This document shows positions 1-8,709 of a stretch of 64,000 nucleotides of DNA, piece after piece. The stretch is taken from positions 62,001 through 126,000 of the forward strand of contig NZ_BBMP01000006.1 of NCBI RefSeq assembly GCF_000755245.1, read 5' to 3'. The position numbers and the translations under genes are program-made. Below the pieces are notes generated by a model. It saw nothing but the letters and a program-made list of their open reading frames with translations. It was not told where the DNA came from and did not search any database. The stretch comes from Halococcus sediminicola. Lineage in GTDB: Archaea > Halobacteriota > Halobacteria > Halobacteriales > Halococcaceae. The stretch's first letter is position 1. Each line of letters begins with the position of its first letter.

Positions 1-65
1 AACACCCAACTTTTCTTTTTCTATTTCCAAAGATTTCTTTGTCCGCAGAACGTAGCTCTGACACA

Positions 66-323
66 ATGAGAAAAGATGAATCCCTCCAGATTCACGCATT
101 GCTCCGTGCCCTGAAACAGCACGTAGAGCACGAGCACGGGATCAGTGAGGAAGCATTCGACGAGTACGAAGAACTGGATGTGAAGCCGGAGCACGTCTAC
201 AAGAACAAAGGCAAGCACCAGGAGGCAGTTATGCTGCTATCCAAGAAGATCGCTGACGAGCTCGCCAAGGAAGGCAGCTACAGCCCAGACGAAGAAGAGG
301 AACGGGAACCAATTCCAGCGTAG
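66..323 (+). CDS. UPF0058 family small protein
   Basis: Predicted 85-residue acidic protein. It opens with MRKDESLQIHALL and contains FDEYEELDVKP..VYKNKGKHQEAV, a pattern I recognise from the haloarchaeal UPF0058 family of small proteins of unknown function. The ATG at 66 is preferred because the family begins with this methionine; a TTG at 39 would add nine atypical residues. It ends three bases before the end of the convergent HEPN gene. The role is unknown; some members are annotated as metal-binding, which I cannot confirm here. Confidence 0.75.
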   Translation: MRKDESLQIHALLRALKQHVEHEHGISEEAFDEYEELDVKPEHVYKNKGKHQEAVMLLSKKIADELAKEGSYSPDEEEEREPIPA

Positions 324-326
324 TGA

Positions 327-1208
327 TCAGGGATTACTATCTTCGTCAAACGCATCCGGTAGAACGTAGTCGTTAAAGATCGTGTAGAGTTCCAGTAACG
401 AACTTCTGAGGATATGGATGTCTTGGTCCAGTGATTTTCCGCGATGAGCTATGTTATTGCGGACCTGGTAGTAATAGTGAATTGCCTGCTCTGGGTCGAT
501 AGTCGACAGTTCTTTGGTTTCTTCGGGTTTGTGTGTTTTCCGGATGATAGCACCGTCTCGATGTTCTAAGACGTCTTCAAGTCCTTCTCTGAAACCATCT
601 TCCTCTATAGCCATCCTTTTTCGTTCATGATAGCTATTGGCTCCAAACCCGTACCTAAGTGTCACATACCGTTCTATTACAGTCCAAAGAAGAAGGTACG
701 CCATCTGTAACTCGAAATATGAGCTGAAGTCGTTGTCTTCAGCCCGTGTGTGCTGCTTTATTTTCTCCTCGACCACATCGAGTGCTTCGTTGAAGAATGG
801 GTCGTTCTTTTCGCCATCCCAGTCTTGTATGGGACTTCCGGAGTGGTCTTCCAGTTTGTGGCCGCCGTTCTTAGGGTTGATACCGACTAAGATGTTCGCG
901 TTGTACTCAGTGTCATCTGCCGTAGCAGTGGTTTGCGTACATCTGTACTGGTTGCCTGGTTCTATCTGCGTGATTTTCATGTACGCTCTTTCGGCGTCCT
1001 CTGGGTTGAACCAGAGTAATACTCCGTTGGTTCGTCCGTCTTTCTCTGTGTTCAGTAGAGGTATGCCATCTCTTTCGTAGAGTGGGTGGTCTACGCTGGC
1101 TGTTTTGGTGTCGTCAATGAAGTCCTCTAGTCTGAAATGGGCGATCTGGCCGGGTTTGAAGATGCCGTAGGTGAAGAAGGGGCGTTGGAGATTAGAGGGT
1201 CGATCCAT
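327..1208 (-). CDS. HEPN-domain protein (putative RNase or defence effector)
   Basis: 293 residues. The C-terminal third has the features of a HEPN fold: a helical LLLWTVIERYVTLRYG segment followed by YYYQVRNNIAHRGK, which holds the Rx4H motif (R250, H255) used by HEPN RNases. The N-terminal ~150 residues mix beta-rich stretches and I do not recognise them. HEPN proteins commonly act as toxins or abortive-infection RNases; that role here is inference from the motif and the mobile-element setting. It converges on the UPF0058 gene and is divergent from the surface-protein operon at 1438. Base composition is more AT-rich than the chromosomal backbone. Confidence 0.65.
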   Translation of the reverse strand: MDRPSNLQRPFFTYGIFKPGQIAHFRLEDFIDDTKTASVDHPLYERDGIPLLNTEKDGRTNGVLLWFNPEDAERAYMKITQIEPGNQYRCTQTTATADDTEYNANILVGINPKNGGHKLEDHSGSPIQDWDGEKNDPFFNEALDVVEEKIKQHTRAEDNDFSSYFELQMAYLLLWTVIERYVTLRYGFGANSYHERKRMAIEEDGFREGLEDVLEHRDGAIIRKTHKPEETKELSTIDPEQAIHYYYQVRNNIAHRGKSLDQDIHILRSSLLELYTIFNDYVLPDAFDEDSNP

Positions 1209-1437
1209 TGTACCGATCTCATAACGGTGGATGGATGTCTAAAGCTTTGCTCCGGTTCGATTGAAACCGCTGGTGCGTCTTCTGTTCAGCTGGACTGGCA
1301 GTAGAGCCGTTCATTGTATTCGACCACATGTATTTTAAGACAGCTAATCAAACTATTCTTCATGTTGTCAACTAGTTTTAGATCGGTTAGAAGCGGCGTT
1401 GAAAACCCGGATTTGAGGGATGGAGGTGTGGCATGAG
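1209..1437. promoter_or_regulatory. Divergent promoter region of the surface-protein operon
   Basis: 229 bases between the divergent HEPN and surface-protein genes. A TATA-like stretch TATTTTAAG lies near 1330, so any transcript toward the operon would carry a leader of roughly 80 bases. This agrees with a strong Shine-Dalgarno match GGAGGTG at 1422-1428. An imperfect inverted repeat (GGTT...AACC) lies near 1253-1267. Confidence 0.4.
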
Positions 1438-3072
1438 GTGCGAGCCAAACGTTTTGCAGCAGCTTTCCTTGTCCTCGGTTTGGTAGCGGCCTTCACCGGA
1501 ACAGCACTTGCTTCAGAAACATATACGTACAATAACGTAACCGACCAGCAGGAAAGCACCCATCAAATATCACAGGGCTATCCAGAGGGGCAGGTCATTC
1601 AGATGAACTCTGATGCTATCTTAAAATCGGTCGATCTTTTTGACGCATCTGAGAATGGCTACAATATTCGAGTTCACAGTTACAATGACAACAATGACAC
1701 TCTCGGCTCCAAATTAGCAGAAACTACTGCAGGGTCAGATAAAGCATACTTCGATGTGCTTCTGAAATCTGGCAAAAAATATGCGATAACTCAGAACGGT
1801 GGCGGCATGGGAGAAGCAAGCGGCTCATTCCCTCTAAGCTACGACTTAGTATCCATACAAAAGCCCTACAGCTATTCCGGATCTCATAGTGACAGCTACA
1901 TTGCGTTCCATGCGCTGACGTTTGAACTTCCTAACACAAAACCCTCGATTATAGATACCGACTATGAGCCTCAGAACCCGCAGCAAAGCGACACAGTATA
2001 TCTGAAAGCCAACGTCTCCGACCCAGACCAGAACCTGGACACAGTGACAGCGACAGTCACCGAATCAGGGAACACAGTTCTCAACAACGTGGAGATGACC
2101 CTGAACAACGGACTGTACGAAGCCTCATTCAACGTCACAAAGGAGAACAAGACCTACACAGTAACCTACACCGCCACAGACACCAAAGGCGCAACAGACA
2201 CCACACAGGAGACAATCGCCGTCCCGCTCAACAACGACGACCCAGAACTCGGCAACCTGAGCAGGACACCAAAAGAACCGAAGATCTACGACTCACTCAG
2301 CTTCTCCGCTGACGCAACAGATAGTGACACCAACCTCGCCGGACTCAACTTCACACTAACACGGAACGGCAAAGAAGTGGTCCACCGCGAACTATCCGGC
2401 AGCGGAATCTACGACCTCAACGATATCGCAACTGCAGAACCCGGCAGCTACACAGCGAAATACGTCGCCTACGACGCCAAAGGCTCCACAGACACCAAGA
2501 CACAATCATTCACGGTAGCCGACCCAACCACAGGCGTCAGCATCACACTCCGCGACGCACCCAGTACACAGAGCTTCAGCAGCATCCAGAGCAGCGACAG
2601 CACCAACATCACCGTCGAAAACGGGACTGTCAAAGAGGACGGGACGGACGCAACCTACATGACACAGCAGATCAACAGCGATCAGTTCGATCTGGCCGCA
2701 GTCCACATGTCCGGCACCGGAACGCTCGACGTCGAGAACCTGACCGGTAACGAAACCACAGCGATCACACAGAGCCTCGTGAGTGGAGCGAACACGGTCG
2801 ACCTCTCCAGCCTCGACACCGAGAAAATCCGGCTCAAAGTCAAGCTGGACTCCGATTCAGGGATCACGGGCCTGCAGGTGTACGGAGAGGATTACAGCGG
2901 TGGCTGGTTCGGCGGTATTGTCGGACCGACCGGCGGCTTCCTATCGAATGTACCGGTCTTCGGCGAGTTCCTGAACGGAGTCGCCACAGGGATCAGCAAC
3001 GCAGTGAACGCTGTGCTCTCAGTTCCGCAGCAGATGCTTGAAGGAATACTTGAGGTGTTACCGACCCTGTGA
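1438..3072 (+). CDS. Secreted Ig-like surface (spike-like) protein
   Basis: 544 residues if translation begins at the GTG at 1438. That start has GGAGGTG at 1422-1428, nine bases upstream, whereas an ATG at 1420 would overlap this ribosome-binding site. The N-terminus is a signal peptide (RAKRF, then a hydrophobic run ending TALAS). Two Ig/fibronectin-like repeats of about 90 residues follow in the middle (shared pattern SDPDxNLDTVTATV / TDSDTNLAGLNFTL and a YTATDTKGATDT / YVAYDAKGSTDT end). The C-terminus is Gly-rich and amphipathic rather than a clear membrane anchor. It begins a four-gene overlapping operon. Position and architecture resemble the spike gene of pleolipoviruses, but a plasmid-vesicle or cell-surface protein is also possible. 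Confidence 0.6.
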   Translation: MRAKRFAAAFLVLGLVAAFTGTALASETYTYNNVTDQQESTHQISQGYPEGQVIQMNSDAILKSVDLFDASENGYNIRVHSYNDNNDTLGSKLAETTAGSDKAYFDVLLKSGKKYAITQNGGGMGEASGSFPLSYDLVSIQKPYSYSGSHSDSYIAFHALTFELPNTKPSIIDTDYEPQNPQQSDTVYLKANVSDPDQNLDTVTATVTESGNTVLNNVEMTLNNGLYEASFNVTKENKTYTVTYTATDTKGATDTTQETIAVPLNNDDPELGNLSRTPKEPKIYDSLSFSADATDSDTNLAGLNFTLTRNGKEVVHRELSGSGIYDLNDIATAEPGSYTAKYVAYDAKGSTDTKTQSFTVADPTTGVSITLRDAPSTQSFSSIQSSDSTNITVENGTVKEDGTDATYMTQQINSDQFDLAAVHMSGTGTLDVENLTGNETTAITQSLVSGANTVDLSSLDTEKIRLKVKLDSDSGITGLQVYGEDYSGGWFGGIVGPTGGFLSNVPVFGEFLNGVATGISNAVNAVLSVPQQMLEGILEVLPTL

Positions 3073-3611
3073 ACACGGATGCGGTCAAAACCTTCTACCT
3101 CCTTCTCATCTTCATCTCCACCGTTTCTGTAACCTCTGCCGCCTCACCGTCTTCCCCTGATTCTACGAACCAGACCGGACCAGCAGGAAACCCGGTCGAA
3201 CTCGAATGGAGAGACGGCACCCTGCTCTACCAGCCCAACTGGACCAGCAACGGAGCCACATTCACCTTCGAATCCAAGATACCGACATCACTAACAATAG
3301 TAGACATGAACAGTATCGGCGACAGTGGTAGCGGAGACGTCGCCACCAAAACAATACGACTGACGCCTAACGAGCAGAAAACCGTGCAGATGGATCTGAA
3401 TAATGAAGCCGGTTCACTGGGCGTCACCATATCGAACGGAAAACAGATGAAATACACCTCAAACCCTCAAAAACCTCTCTTCGAACAGATCTTCCGATGG
3501 ATGCTCTACGCACCAATGATAATCATGCCAATCGAGATCGCCGCAGGCACAATCGGAATTATCTGGGCACGGAAGAGAAACCTCAAGAAAAAACCAGTAC
3601 AGGTAGTGTGA
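3069..3611 (+). CDS. Secreted or membrane protein with C-terminal transmembrane helix
   Basis: 180 residues. It starts at a GTG that overlaps the stop codon of the preceding gene by four bases (GTGA), with GAGGTG at 3051-3056 as a likely ribosome-binding site. A signal peptide (FYLLLIFISTVSVTSA) is followed by a beta-rich extracellular domain and, near residues 140-165, a transmembrane helix (MLYAPMIIMPIEIAAGTIGIIW). A short Lys/Arg-rich tail (RKRNLKKKP) is presumably cytoplasmic. The topology suggests a small partner of the surface protein. No family is recognised from the sequence alone; it would occupy the ORF6-like place in a pleolipovirus-type gene order. Confidence 0.55.
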   Translation: MNTDAVKTFYLLLIFISTVSVTSAASPSSPDSTNQTGPAGNPVELEWRDGTLLYQPNWTSNGATFTFESKIPTSLTIVDMNSIGDSGSGDVATKTIRLTPNEQKTVQMDLNNEAGSLGVTISNGKQMKYTSNPQKPLFEQIFRWMLYAPMIIMPIEIAAGTIGIIWARKRNLKKKPVQVV

Positions 3612-3620
3612 GAACCAGTA

Positions 3621-4418
3621 GTGAAAACAGAACAGATAGAACTCAAACGAGACGCAGAAACACGATCCGACAAAATCCTTCGGCTGGCGATAGCCTACAA
3701 GAACTGGGTAGGGGCCTTCGTCGTTCTATTCGCCATCGGAATCCTGATGCGGTGGATTGTGATACCGCTCGGCATCCCCAGCTGGGCAGCGATCATCGCA
3801 ATCCTCTCAGCCATCTGCGCAGCACCCTCATATCTCACAGCAAAATGGCTCGCTGACAAATTCTACGAACCAGATGTCGACTTCATGGTCGAACTTGATG
3901 GCGCATCGAAACACGCAGTCCGCGTCTACAAACAATTGAAAGGCGAATTCCTGAAACAGTACGAGAAGAAACAGCAAGAGCAGACGTGGACCAACGAACT
4001 CTCGAAGAACGTCTACATGTTCAGAGACATCGACCATGACGAGAAGGTCGCAACCGGAAACTACCCTACGGAAACTCCTGACGTTGAACTCCTACGAGAT
4101 CGGGAGCGGATAGACGCTCAGCGCTGGGAGAACAACAAATGGGTGCGCGTCGGCTGGAAACTGTTTGCCCGGTTCGAAGCCATCGAAGATAACGTCAAAG
4201 GCCGGTACTTCAAGAGCCTGGTCCGAGAGGGAATCGAGCGCAAAGCCCACAACCCCGACGAACTGCTGGCAGAGATCGAAAACGACATCGAGGAACTCAA
4301 AGAAAAGAGCGAGGAGGGAGACAGGGAGAAGCTTCAAGATATCATCAACAATGCAGACCCCGGTATCGAGATGAAAGACATCGATATAGACCAACTGCAG
4401 GGTGACAAGGAGCGGTGA
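3621..4418 (+). CDS. Membrane protein with two helices and a long charged C-terminal domain
   Basis: 265 residues. After a charged N-terminus, two hydrophobic helices are visible at about residues 28-50 and 53-75 (VGAFVVLFAIGILMRWIVI and SWAAIIAILSAICAAPSYL). A cytoplasmic domain rich in Glu/Lys follows, with probable coiled coil at 100-125 and 215-250. It lies nine bases after the previous gene and overlaps the ATPase gene by four bases, so it is probably translated with it. A membrane protein directly before an ATPase matches the ORF7-VP8 order of pleolipoviruses; its role in assembly is inferred. Confidence 0.55.
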   Translation: MKTEQIELKRDAETRSDKILRLAIAYKNWVGAFVVLFAIGILMRWIVIPLGIPSWAAIIAILSAICAAPSYLTAKWLADKFYEPDVDFMVELDGASKHAVRVYKQLKGEFLKQYEKKQQEQTWTNELSKNVYMFRDIDHDEKVATGNYPTETPDVELLRDRERIDAQRWENNKWVRVGWKLFARFEAIEDNVKGRYFKSLVREGIERKAHNPDELLAEIENDIEELKEKSEEGDREKLQDIINNADPGIEMKDIDIDQLQGDKER

Positions 4419-5515
4419 GTGATAATCAGCGCTGGGTGGCCGCTGAGTTCCGTGAAGCCCTGCTGCGCGGCGATATACCTGCACTGAAAGAAGCTGGCCT
4501 GCTCGACCAACAGGATATCAACTGGTTGCTCTCGTTCAAGCAGTCTGTACCCGAGGCAGAGGAAACCGACCGCTACGAAGAAGAACTGGAGAAAGCTGTC
4601 TCGAAGAAAGTCAGCAAAGCAGTGAAAAACGGGAATATCAGCGTGATGGCGCACGGCACGGGCGTGAACTCGCAGCGCGTGGAAGCCACTGGGTACGAAC
4701 GCCTTGTGAACGCGATCAAACCTGCCGCCCACCAGATCCTGATCAAAGGTCCGAAGGGCAGTGGAAAATCCACGAAAGCCGTCGACCTGGTAAAGCAGCT
4801 GCACGACGAGTTCGACGGCGATCTCAAGATTATGACCAACATCAAGGGGCCTGACGAACATGAGGCCGTCCGGTTCGGTGAGACGATGTCCGAGTTCCTT
4901 GAGTTTGCGAAGGAAGACGGTGAAAAGGTGATTATCGGCGACGAGTTCTCAACCGTTGCGAACGAGTGGACTGGCGGCAGCGATGTCAAGGACCAGTTCG
5001 GACGAGCGATCAATGCCCTACGTAAGTCCGAGGGTGGCTCTACACGCCTGATTATCATCGGTCACGAGCACGATACGGATGTGGCGAAGATTCTGCGTGT
5101 GCAGTCTGATGTAGTGATACGAGCGGATGGGAAGAAGCGCGAAGGAATGATTGACAAATTAACTGTATTTGAGAGTTGGAATGACTACAAGAATCACCAA
5201 GACTGGTTCCGCGTGCGTGGGATGCGCGATATACCGCAGGATTCGCCGTGGAGCTTTGACGACAAGTACTTCGCCCACTTCGAGTTCGACCTGGACAACC
5301 CTGAGAAGCAGATCGAGCGCGGGAAGCTGATTGATGACTGGGAGAAGTACCAGGAAGAGGATGCTGAGGATGATACGCCGGATTACAAGCGTATCAGATG
5401 CCGTGGTGAGAACAAGACTGGTGAGCGATGTGGCTCACTCACAGATCATGAAACAGGTTACTGCCCGGTTCACCGTGAACAAGGAGATGGCAGTATTGAT
5501 CCCCGCCGTGAATGA
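4415..5515 (+). CDS. P-loop ATPase with C-terminal zinc knuckle (VP8-like)
   Basis: 366 residues. A clear Walker A, GPKGSGKS, is at residues 112-119, and a Walker B-like KVIIGDEF ends at D176-E177. GHEHDTDVAKILR may be a sensor region. The last 45 residues hold CRGENKTGERCGS...GYCPVH, a putative C-C-C-H zinc site. The GTG start overlaps the preceding stop. ATPases in this position in pleolipoviruses are of unproven function (VP8-type NTPase); packaging or conjugation-like DNA handling are alternatives. This is the last gene of the four-gene operon. Confidence 0.6.
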   Translation: MSDNQRWVAAEFREALLRGDIPALKEAGLLDQQDINWLLSFKQSVPEAEETDRYEEELEKAVSKKVSKAVKNGNISVMAHGTGVNSQRVEATGYERLVNAIKPAAHQILIKGPKGSGKSTKAVDLVKQLHDEFDGDLKIMTNIKGPDEHEAVRFGETMSEFLEFAKEDGEKVIIGDEFSTVANEWTGGSDVKDQFGRAINALRKSEGGSTRLIIIGHEHDTDVAKILRVQSDVVIRADGKKREGMIDKLTVFESWNDYKNHQDWFRVRGMRDIPQDSPWSFDDKYFAHFEFDLDNPEKQIERGKLIDDWEKYQEEDAEDDTPDYKRIRCRGENKTGERCGSLTDHETGYCPVHREQGDGSIDPRRE

Positions 5516-5797
5516 GTTTCGGCCCTCACACGCACGCTAATATAGTGCTATTTCGACTCCCCCTCACGCGGCCTTTTACGCGCGTACACGCGCGAGCCCT
5601 GCAGAACTGATTTTCTAAACTACTGCTGTTCCGGATGTGGGGTGGTGTCGGTGATCGGCTCCCTCGGATTCATCTTGACTGCGATGGGATTCGGTCGAGG
5701 ATGTGTTTTGATCGGTGATTTCAGCTCTCACTTCGATATTGGTCTTGTTTCGGACCGGATCTTGGCCTCATGGGCATGGGTAATCGAGGAGGATACC
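5516..5797. other. Intergenic region with GC-rich hairpin
   Basis: 282 bases between the convergent ATPase and HEPN-like genes. A perfect 6-bp stem CGCGCG (5579-5584) and CGCGCG (5589-5594) closes on the loop TACA. It could act as a bidirectional terminator or as a processing or replication structure; there is no T-run to decide. I see no convincing gene here. Confidence 0.4.
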
Positions 5798-7132
5798 CTA
5801 TCCGTTATCGGAGTCATCTCCAAACTTGATACGAGGCCTTGCTCTCATTGAATAGAACCGGTCGAACGAATCATTCTCAGAACCAAGAAGCTGATTTCGT
5901 AGAATCCGCTTCAGCAGGACAAGAGTCACTTCTTGCATCTCAATCAATTCACCTGTAGACACATGAGGATCACCATGAGAAACGTAGTTCCTTCCAGGAC
6001 TCCAGAAATATGCCGGTGTATCCAATTCATCCACGTCTGGAACAACCTGCGAAGCTAAATCCTCCGTCTCTACATCAAGCTTATCAACCAAATGCTCTAT
6101 TTTCGGCCCAGTTGATGTAGACACCTCATCCTCCTGTGCGTGCTTGAGCGCAAGTAACTCGATTGCACTACATGTGCTCAACATCTTACCCTCAACTGGC
6201 CGGTCCGGATCTCTTGCATCGATATAGTACCCGAGTACCTGACGGACCCGAAGATCATCGCGTACACGAGGAGTATAGTTCTCATAGGCTTGTTTGACAT
6301 ACTCTGGAAAATCACCCCGGAGTACATGATCTGGAAATGAGCTAAATCGTCCGCCGACATTCGCCGTACTCCCTGTTTTCAGCAGTTCATAATGAACATC
6401 GAGATCATCAACTGAGATTCCGTCCATAGAGATAATCTTTGCTCGGATTAACCGAGGTGCTGTCTCTTGGATCAGCTGAGATATTTCGAGAACCTTATGA
6501 ACTGATTCTTTCGCCATTTCAACCTGATGAGCGAGATCGCCATGAATCCGCTGCTTAACACGGATTTTCCCGGTCCGGACTGGTCGACGATGCTCTTCGA
6601 TTGCTTCTGTTCTTTCTTTCGTATCTGTAAGCGGGACTCCATATATGGCTCTCTCATCAGATTCGGTATACCGGATTTCGATTTCTTTAGGGATGTCAAC
6701 ATCAGAATTGTTCTGGTTAGAGATTTGTTGAAACATATTCCGCGTTTCGGTGTCGACTTCATTCCTTGGCGGTATCTCTGGTTGAAAGCATACAACATCA
6801 AATTCGACTACAACCTCGATCTGTTTGTCCGGAGCATGATCCGGATCTTGAGTCAGAGAAACCGTGTCACCATTGATTGAGAGCAGCGAGCAATCGTGGA
6901 TATCTCCAGCTCTTACCCTTTCCATATGGACGTCGTATCCTCTTTTGTCGACACCCTCAACCGAGGCCCAAGAGCTGTAAATATCTGTAAACGGATGTAC
7001 GACTCCTTCTTCGAACTCAATTCGTAGATTTCCGCCCTCAGATAGGATAATCCGACCTGTATACGGGTCATCGCCTTCCCCGAGTTCGAGTTCACACGGT
7101 ATTTCGAGGAAAGTTTCATTTGGTCCGACCAT
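5798..7132 (-). CDS. HEPN-domain protein resembling ApeA-type defence proteins
   Basis: 444 residues. The N-terminal ~220 residues are beta-rich, with spaced glycines (YTGRIILSEGGNLRIEF, LLSINGDTVSL). The C-terminal ~130 residues are helical and include a SAIELLALKHAQ helix and GRNYVSHGDP, an Rx4H motif (R381, H386) typical of HEPN RNases. This two-part layout resembles ApeA-like abortive-infection proteins, but I cannot confirm membership without a profile search. It lies between the virion-like operon and the serine recombinase and reads opposite to both. Its start at 7132 lies about 40 bases from an AT-rich divergent promoter zone. Confidence 0.5.
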   Translation of the reverse strand: MVGPNETFLEIPCELELGEGDDPYTGRIILSEGGNLRIEFEEGVVHPFTDIYSSWASVEGVDKRGYDVHMERVRAGDIHDCSLLSINGDTVSLTQDPDHAPDKQIEVVVEFDVVCFQPEIPPRNEVDTETRNMFQQISNQNNSDVDIPKEIEIRYTESDERAIYGVPLTDTKERTEAIEEHRRPVRTGKIRVKQRIHGDLAHQVEMAKESVHKVLEISQLIQETAPRLIRAKIISMDGISVDDLDVHYELLKTGSTANVGGRFSSFPDHVLRGDFPEYVKQAYENYTPRVRDDLRVRQVLGYYIDARDPDRPVEGKMLSTCSAIELLALKHAQEDEVSTSTGPKIEHLVDKLDVETEDLASQVVPDVDELDTPAYFWSPGRNYVSHGDPHVSTGELIEMQEVTLVLLKRILRNQLLGSENDSFDRFYSMRARPRIKFGDDSDNG

Positions 7133-7260
7133 ATCCTTAACCCGGATTTTCGCCCGGACTACTTAGTAACTCTGTGAACTCGATCTTGCAGAACCCGGAA
7201 CTTCCGAAATGGATCATCGAGAAACAACTGTTTTCGGACAACCTTCGAGAACCCCTGTTC

Positions 7261-7267
7261 TTTATAA
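7261..7267 (+). promoter_or_regulatory. TATA-like box of the serine recombinase
   Basis: TTTATAA centred 27 bases before the ATG at 7291. This spacing suits a leaderless haloarchaeal transcript and supports the choice of 7291 over an in-frame upstream start at 7174. Confidence 0.5.
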
Positions 7268-7290
7268 GTAAACTTGTGGCATTCAGAAGC

Positions 7291-8055
7291 ATGGGTTTGA
7301 CCGCTATTTATGTCCGAGTTTCTACTACCAAGCAGTCAAATGATCGCCAGCTGGAAGAGTGTCAGAAAGAAGTCGAAGGTGAGCACGAAATCTATGCCGA
7401 TATCGGCTCCGGGTCCAAACCAAACCGAGATGATATCCAGAGACTGATCGAAGATATCGAAGCCGGGGAAGTCGATAGGGTAGTATGCTGGGAGATCTCC
7501 AGAATCGGGAGAAAACTCAGCTTCGTCTCACAGTTCATAGATCTCTGTACAGAGGAAGGCGTCGAACTCGACACAGTCAACGACATGTTCCCCGGAATCA
7601 GGCCCGGCAACGACATCTTCGATAACATGATCAACCAGCTGATGGCCTGGATGATGGAGTTCGAGCGCGAAATGATCAGAGAGCGTGTGCAATCCGGCGT
7701 CAACAAGGCAATTGACGAAGGAAAATGGGTGGGTAGACCGCCCTACGGCTTCACGACAAACGATGATGGCTATCTTCAAATCAAGTCGGAGGACTATCTT
7801 GCTATGCAGCAAGCGGTCGAACGAGTCGTCCTAACGGATGAATCTGTGAACAGCACCGCCACTGCGTTCAGTGTTCCCACCTCCAGCCTTCACACTATCG
7901 TAAATGACGAAAATAAAACGGAGCTGTATCTCTATGGTGCTCACGACGATAGACGACTAGCACACGCTGTTGATGAAGGAGATATTGGTCAGAAGGGTGA
8001 ACTCAATCGTCTTAAAAATCGACTGAGTGACCTAGAAGATTCTGTACAGAGATAG
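7291..8055 (+). CDS. Serine recombinase (resolvase/invertase family)
   Basis: 254 residues from the ATG at 7291. The resolvase catalytic domain is clear: AIYVRVSTTKQ with the nucleophilic Ser11, a regularly spaced R-rich core (VCWEISRIGRKLSF), and MEFEREMIRERVQSGVNKA, the long E helix. A degenerate DNA-binding helix-turn-helix follows (VNSTATAFSVPTSSLHTIV), then a short coiled coil. The size fits small resolvases rather than large serine integrases. It lies about 100 bases before a tRNA-like attachment scar, so it may resolve or integrate the element to its left. Confidence 0.85.
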   Translation: MGLTAIYVRVSTTKQSNDRQLEECQKEVEGEHEIYADIGSGSKPNRDDIQRLIEDIEAGEVDRVVCWEISRIGRKLSFVSQFIDLCTEEGVELDTVNDMFPGIRPGNDIFDNMINQLMAWMMEFEREMIRERVQSGVNKAIDEGKWVGRPPYGFTTNDDGYLQIKSEDYLAMQQAVERVVLTDESVNSTATAFSVPTSSLHTIVNDENKTELYLYGAHDDRRLAHAVDEGDIGQKGELNRLKNRLSDLEDSVQR

Positions 8056-8162
8056 CCGTAGACTAGTTTTCAATCGTTCCAGTAGGAAGATTTAAGTTGT
8101 TTCGGCTCCTACGTATGAGCGAGAATAGTTCGTCGTACGAGTGAAACAGTAAACCAGGAATC

Positions 8163-8186
8163 GTAGGTTCGACTCCTACTGAGGGC
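8163..8186 (+). other. Partial tRNA 3'-end (possible attachment-site scar)
   Basis: GTAGG (8163-8167), loop TTCGACT and CCTAC (8175-8179) form a perfect 5-bp T-stem with the tRNA B-box consensus GGTTCGANTCC. TGAGGGC (8180-8186) follows as a candidate acceptor strand. No 5' half (GCCCTCA) is present within the preceding 150 bases. A truncated tRNA beside a recombinase gene is the classic trace of integration into a tRNA gene. The intact copy, if any, would lie outside the window. Confidence 0.45.
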
Positions 8187-8242
8187 CTGAAAGCGGCTCG
8201 GAGTGTACTGCTCTGGAGCTCGTACGACAACAAATAGTAAAT

Positions 8243-8404
8243 ATGACAAAGGAAATAACGACGTCAATGATCGCAGGAGCCGTACTACAAATTGCCGACG
8301 TGGTGCCGTTGGTTATCGGAGCACTCACCGTCTGTATCGTCCTCACGTGCATCGGCGCGTGGCGAAAGAACGCTGCCCTCAATTCTCCGACCGCAATCCG
8401 CTGA
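8243..8404 (+). CDS. Small single-helix membrane protein
   Basis: 53 residues, MTKEITTSMIAGAVLQIADVV..., with one strongly hydrophobic helix (about residues 20-40, VVPLVIGALTVCIVLTCIGAW) and a positively charged RKNA after it. It opens a group of three short membrane ORFs (8243, 8488, 8710). I do not recognise the family; it could be a holin-like, coat-like or toxin-like peptide. It lies about 55 bases after the tRNA-like scar. Confidence is limited by its length. Confidence 0.4.
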   Translation: MTKEITTSMIAGAVLQIADVVPLVIGALTVCIVLTCIGAWRKNAALNSPTAIR

Positions 8405-8487
8405 GAATCATTTATTGCCAGTTTGGAAGGGGTGCCGCCTCTGTAAGCGGTATTGAGAGCCAAGAGTTGTCACGGGAAATATCGGCA

Positions 8488-8637
8488 ATGATGAATTCCT
8501 TCCTGGTGCCGTTATCATCGACCGAGGCCATGATGTCGTTGGCCGTGGCGGGCAACGTCGCAGCAGCGGTATTTGCTGCCATAGTGTGTGAAAGCGTATC
8601 ACGAGGGATAAGCGCGTCGAAGTTCTCCGGTAAATAG
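8488..8637 (+). CDS. Small hydrophobic protein
   Basis: 49 residues from the ATG at 8488. It has a hydrophobic, Ala/Val-rich centre (MMSLAVAGNVAAAVFAAIVCESV) and a short charged tail. It lies 83 bases after the preceding small membrane ORF. No family is recognised. The reading frame is open much further upstream, but earlier residues are unlike protein and lack a start. Confidence 0.35.
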   Translation: MMNSFLVPLSSTEAMMSLAVAGNVAAAVFAAIVCESVSRGISASKFSGK

Positions 8638-8709
8638 CTGTCTGAATGTGGAATTATCTCCGTCCGTTTTAGAACATCTTCAAAAGTCTAAGTTACGCAC
8701 TGCGATACA

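Noticed and set aside
8056-8200. A complete tRNA gene
   Set aside because: No matching 5' acceptor strand, D-arm or anticodon stem could be found upstream of the T-arm.
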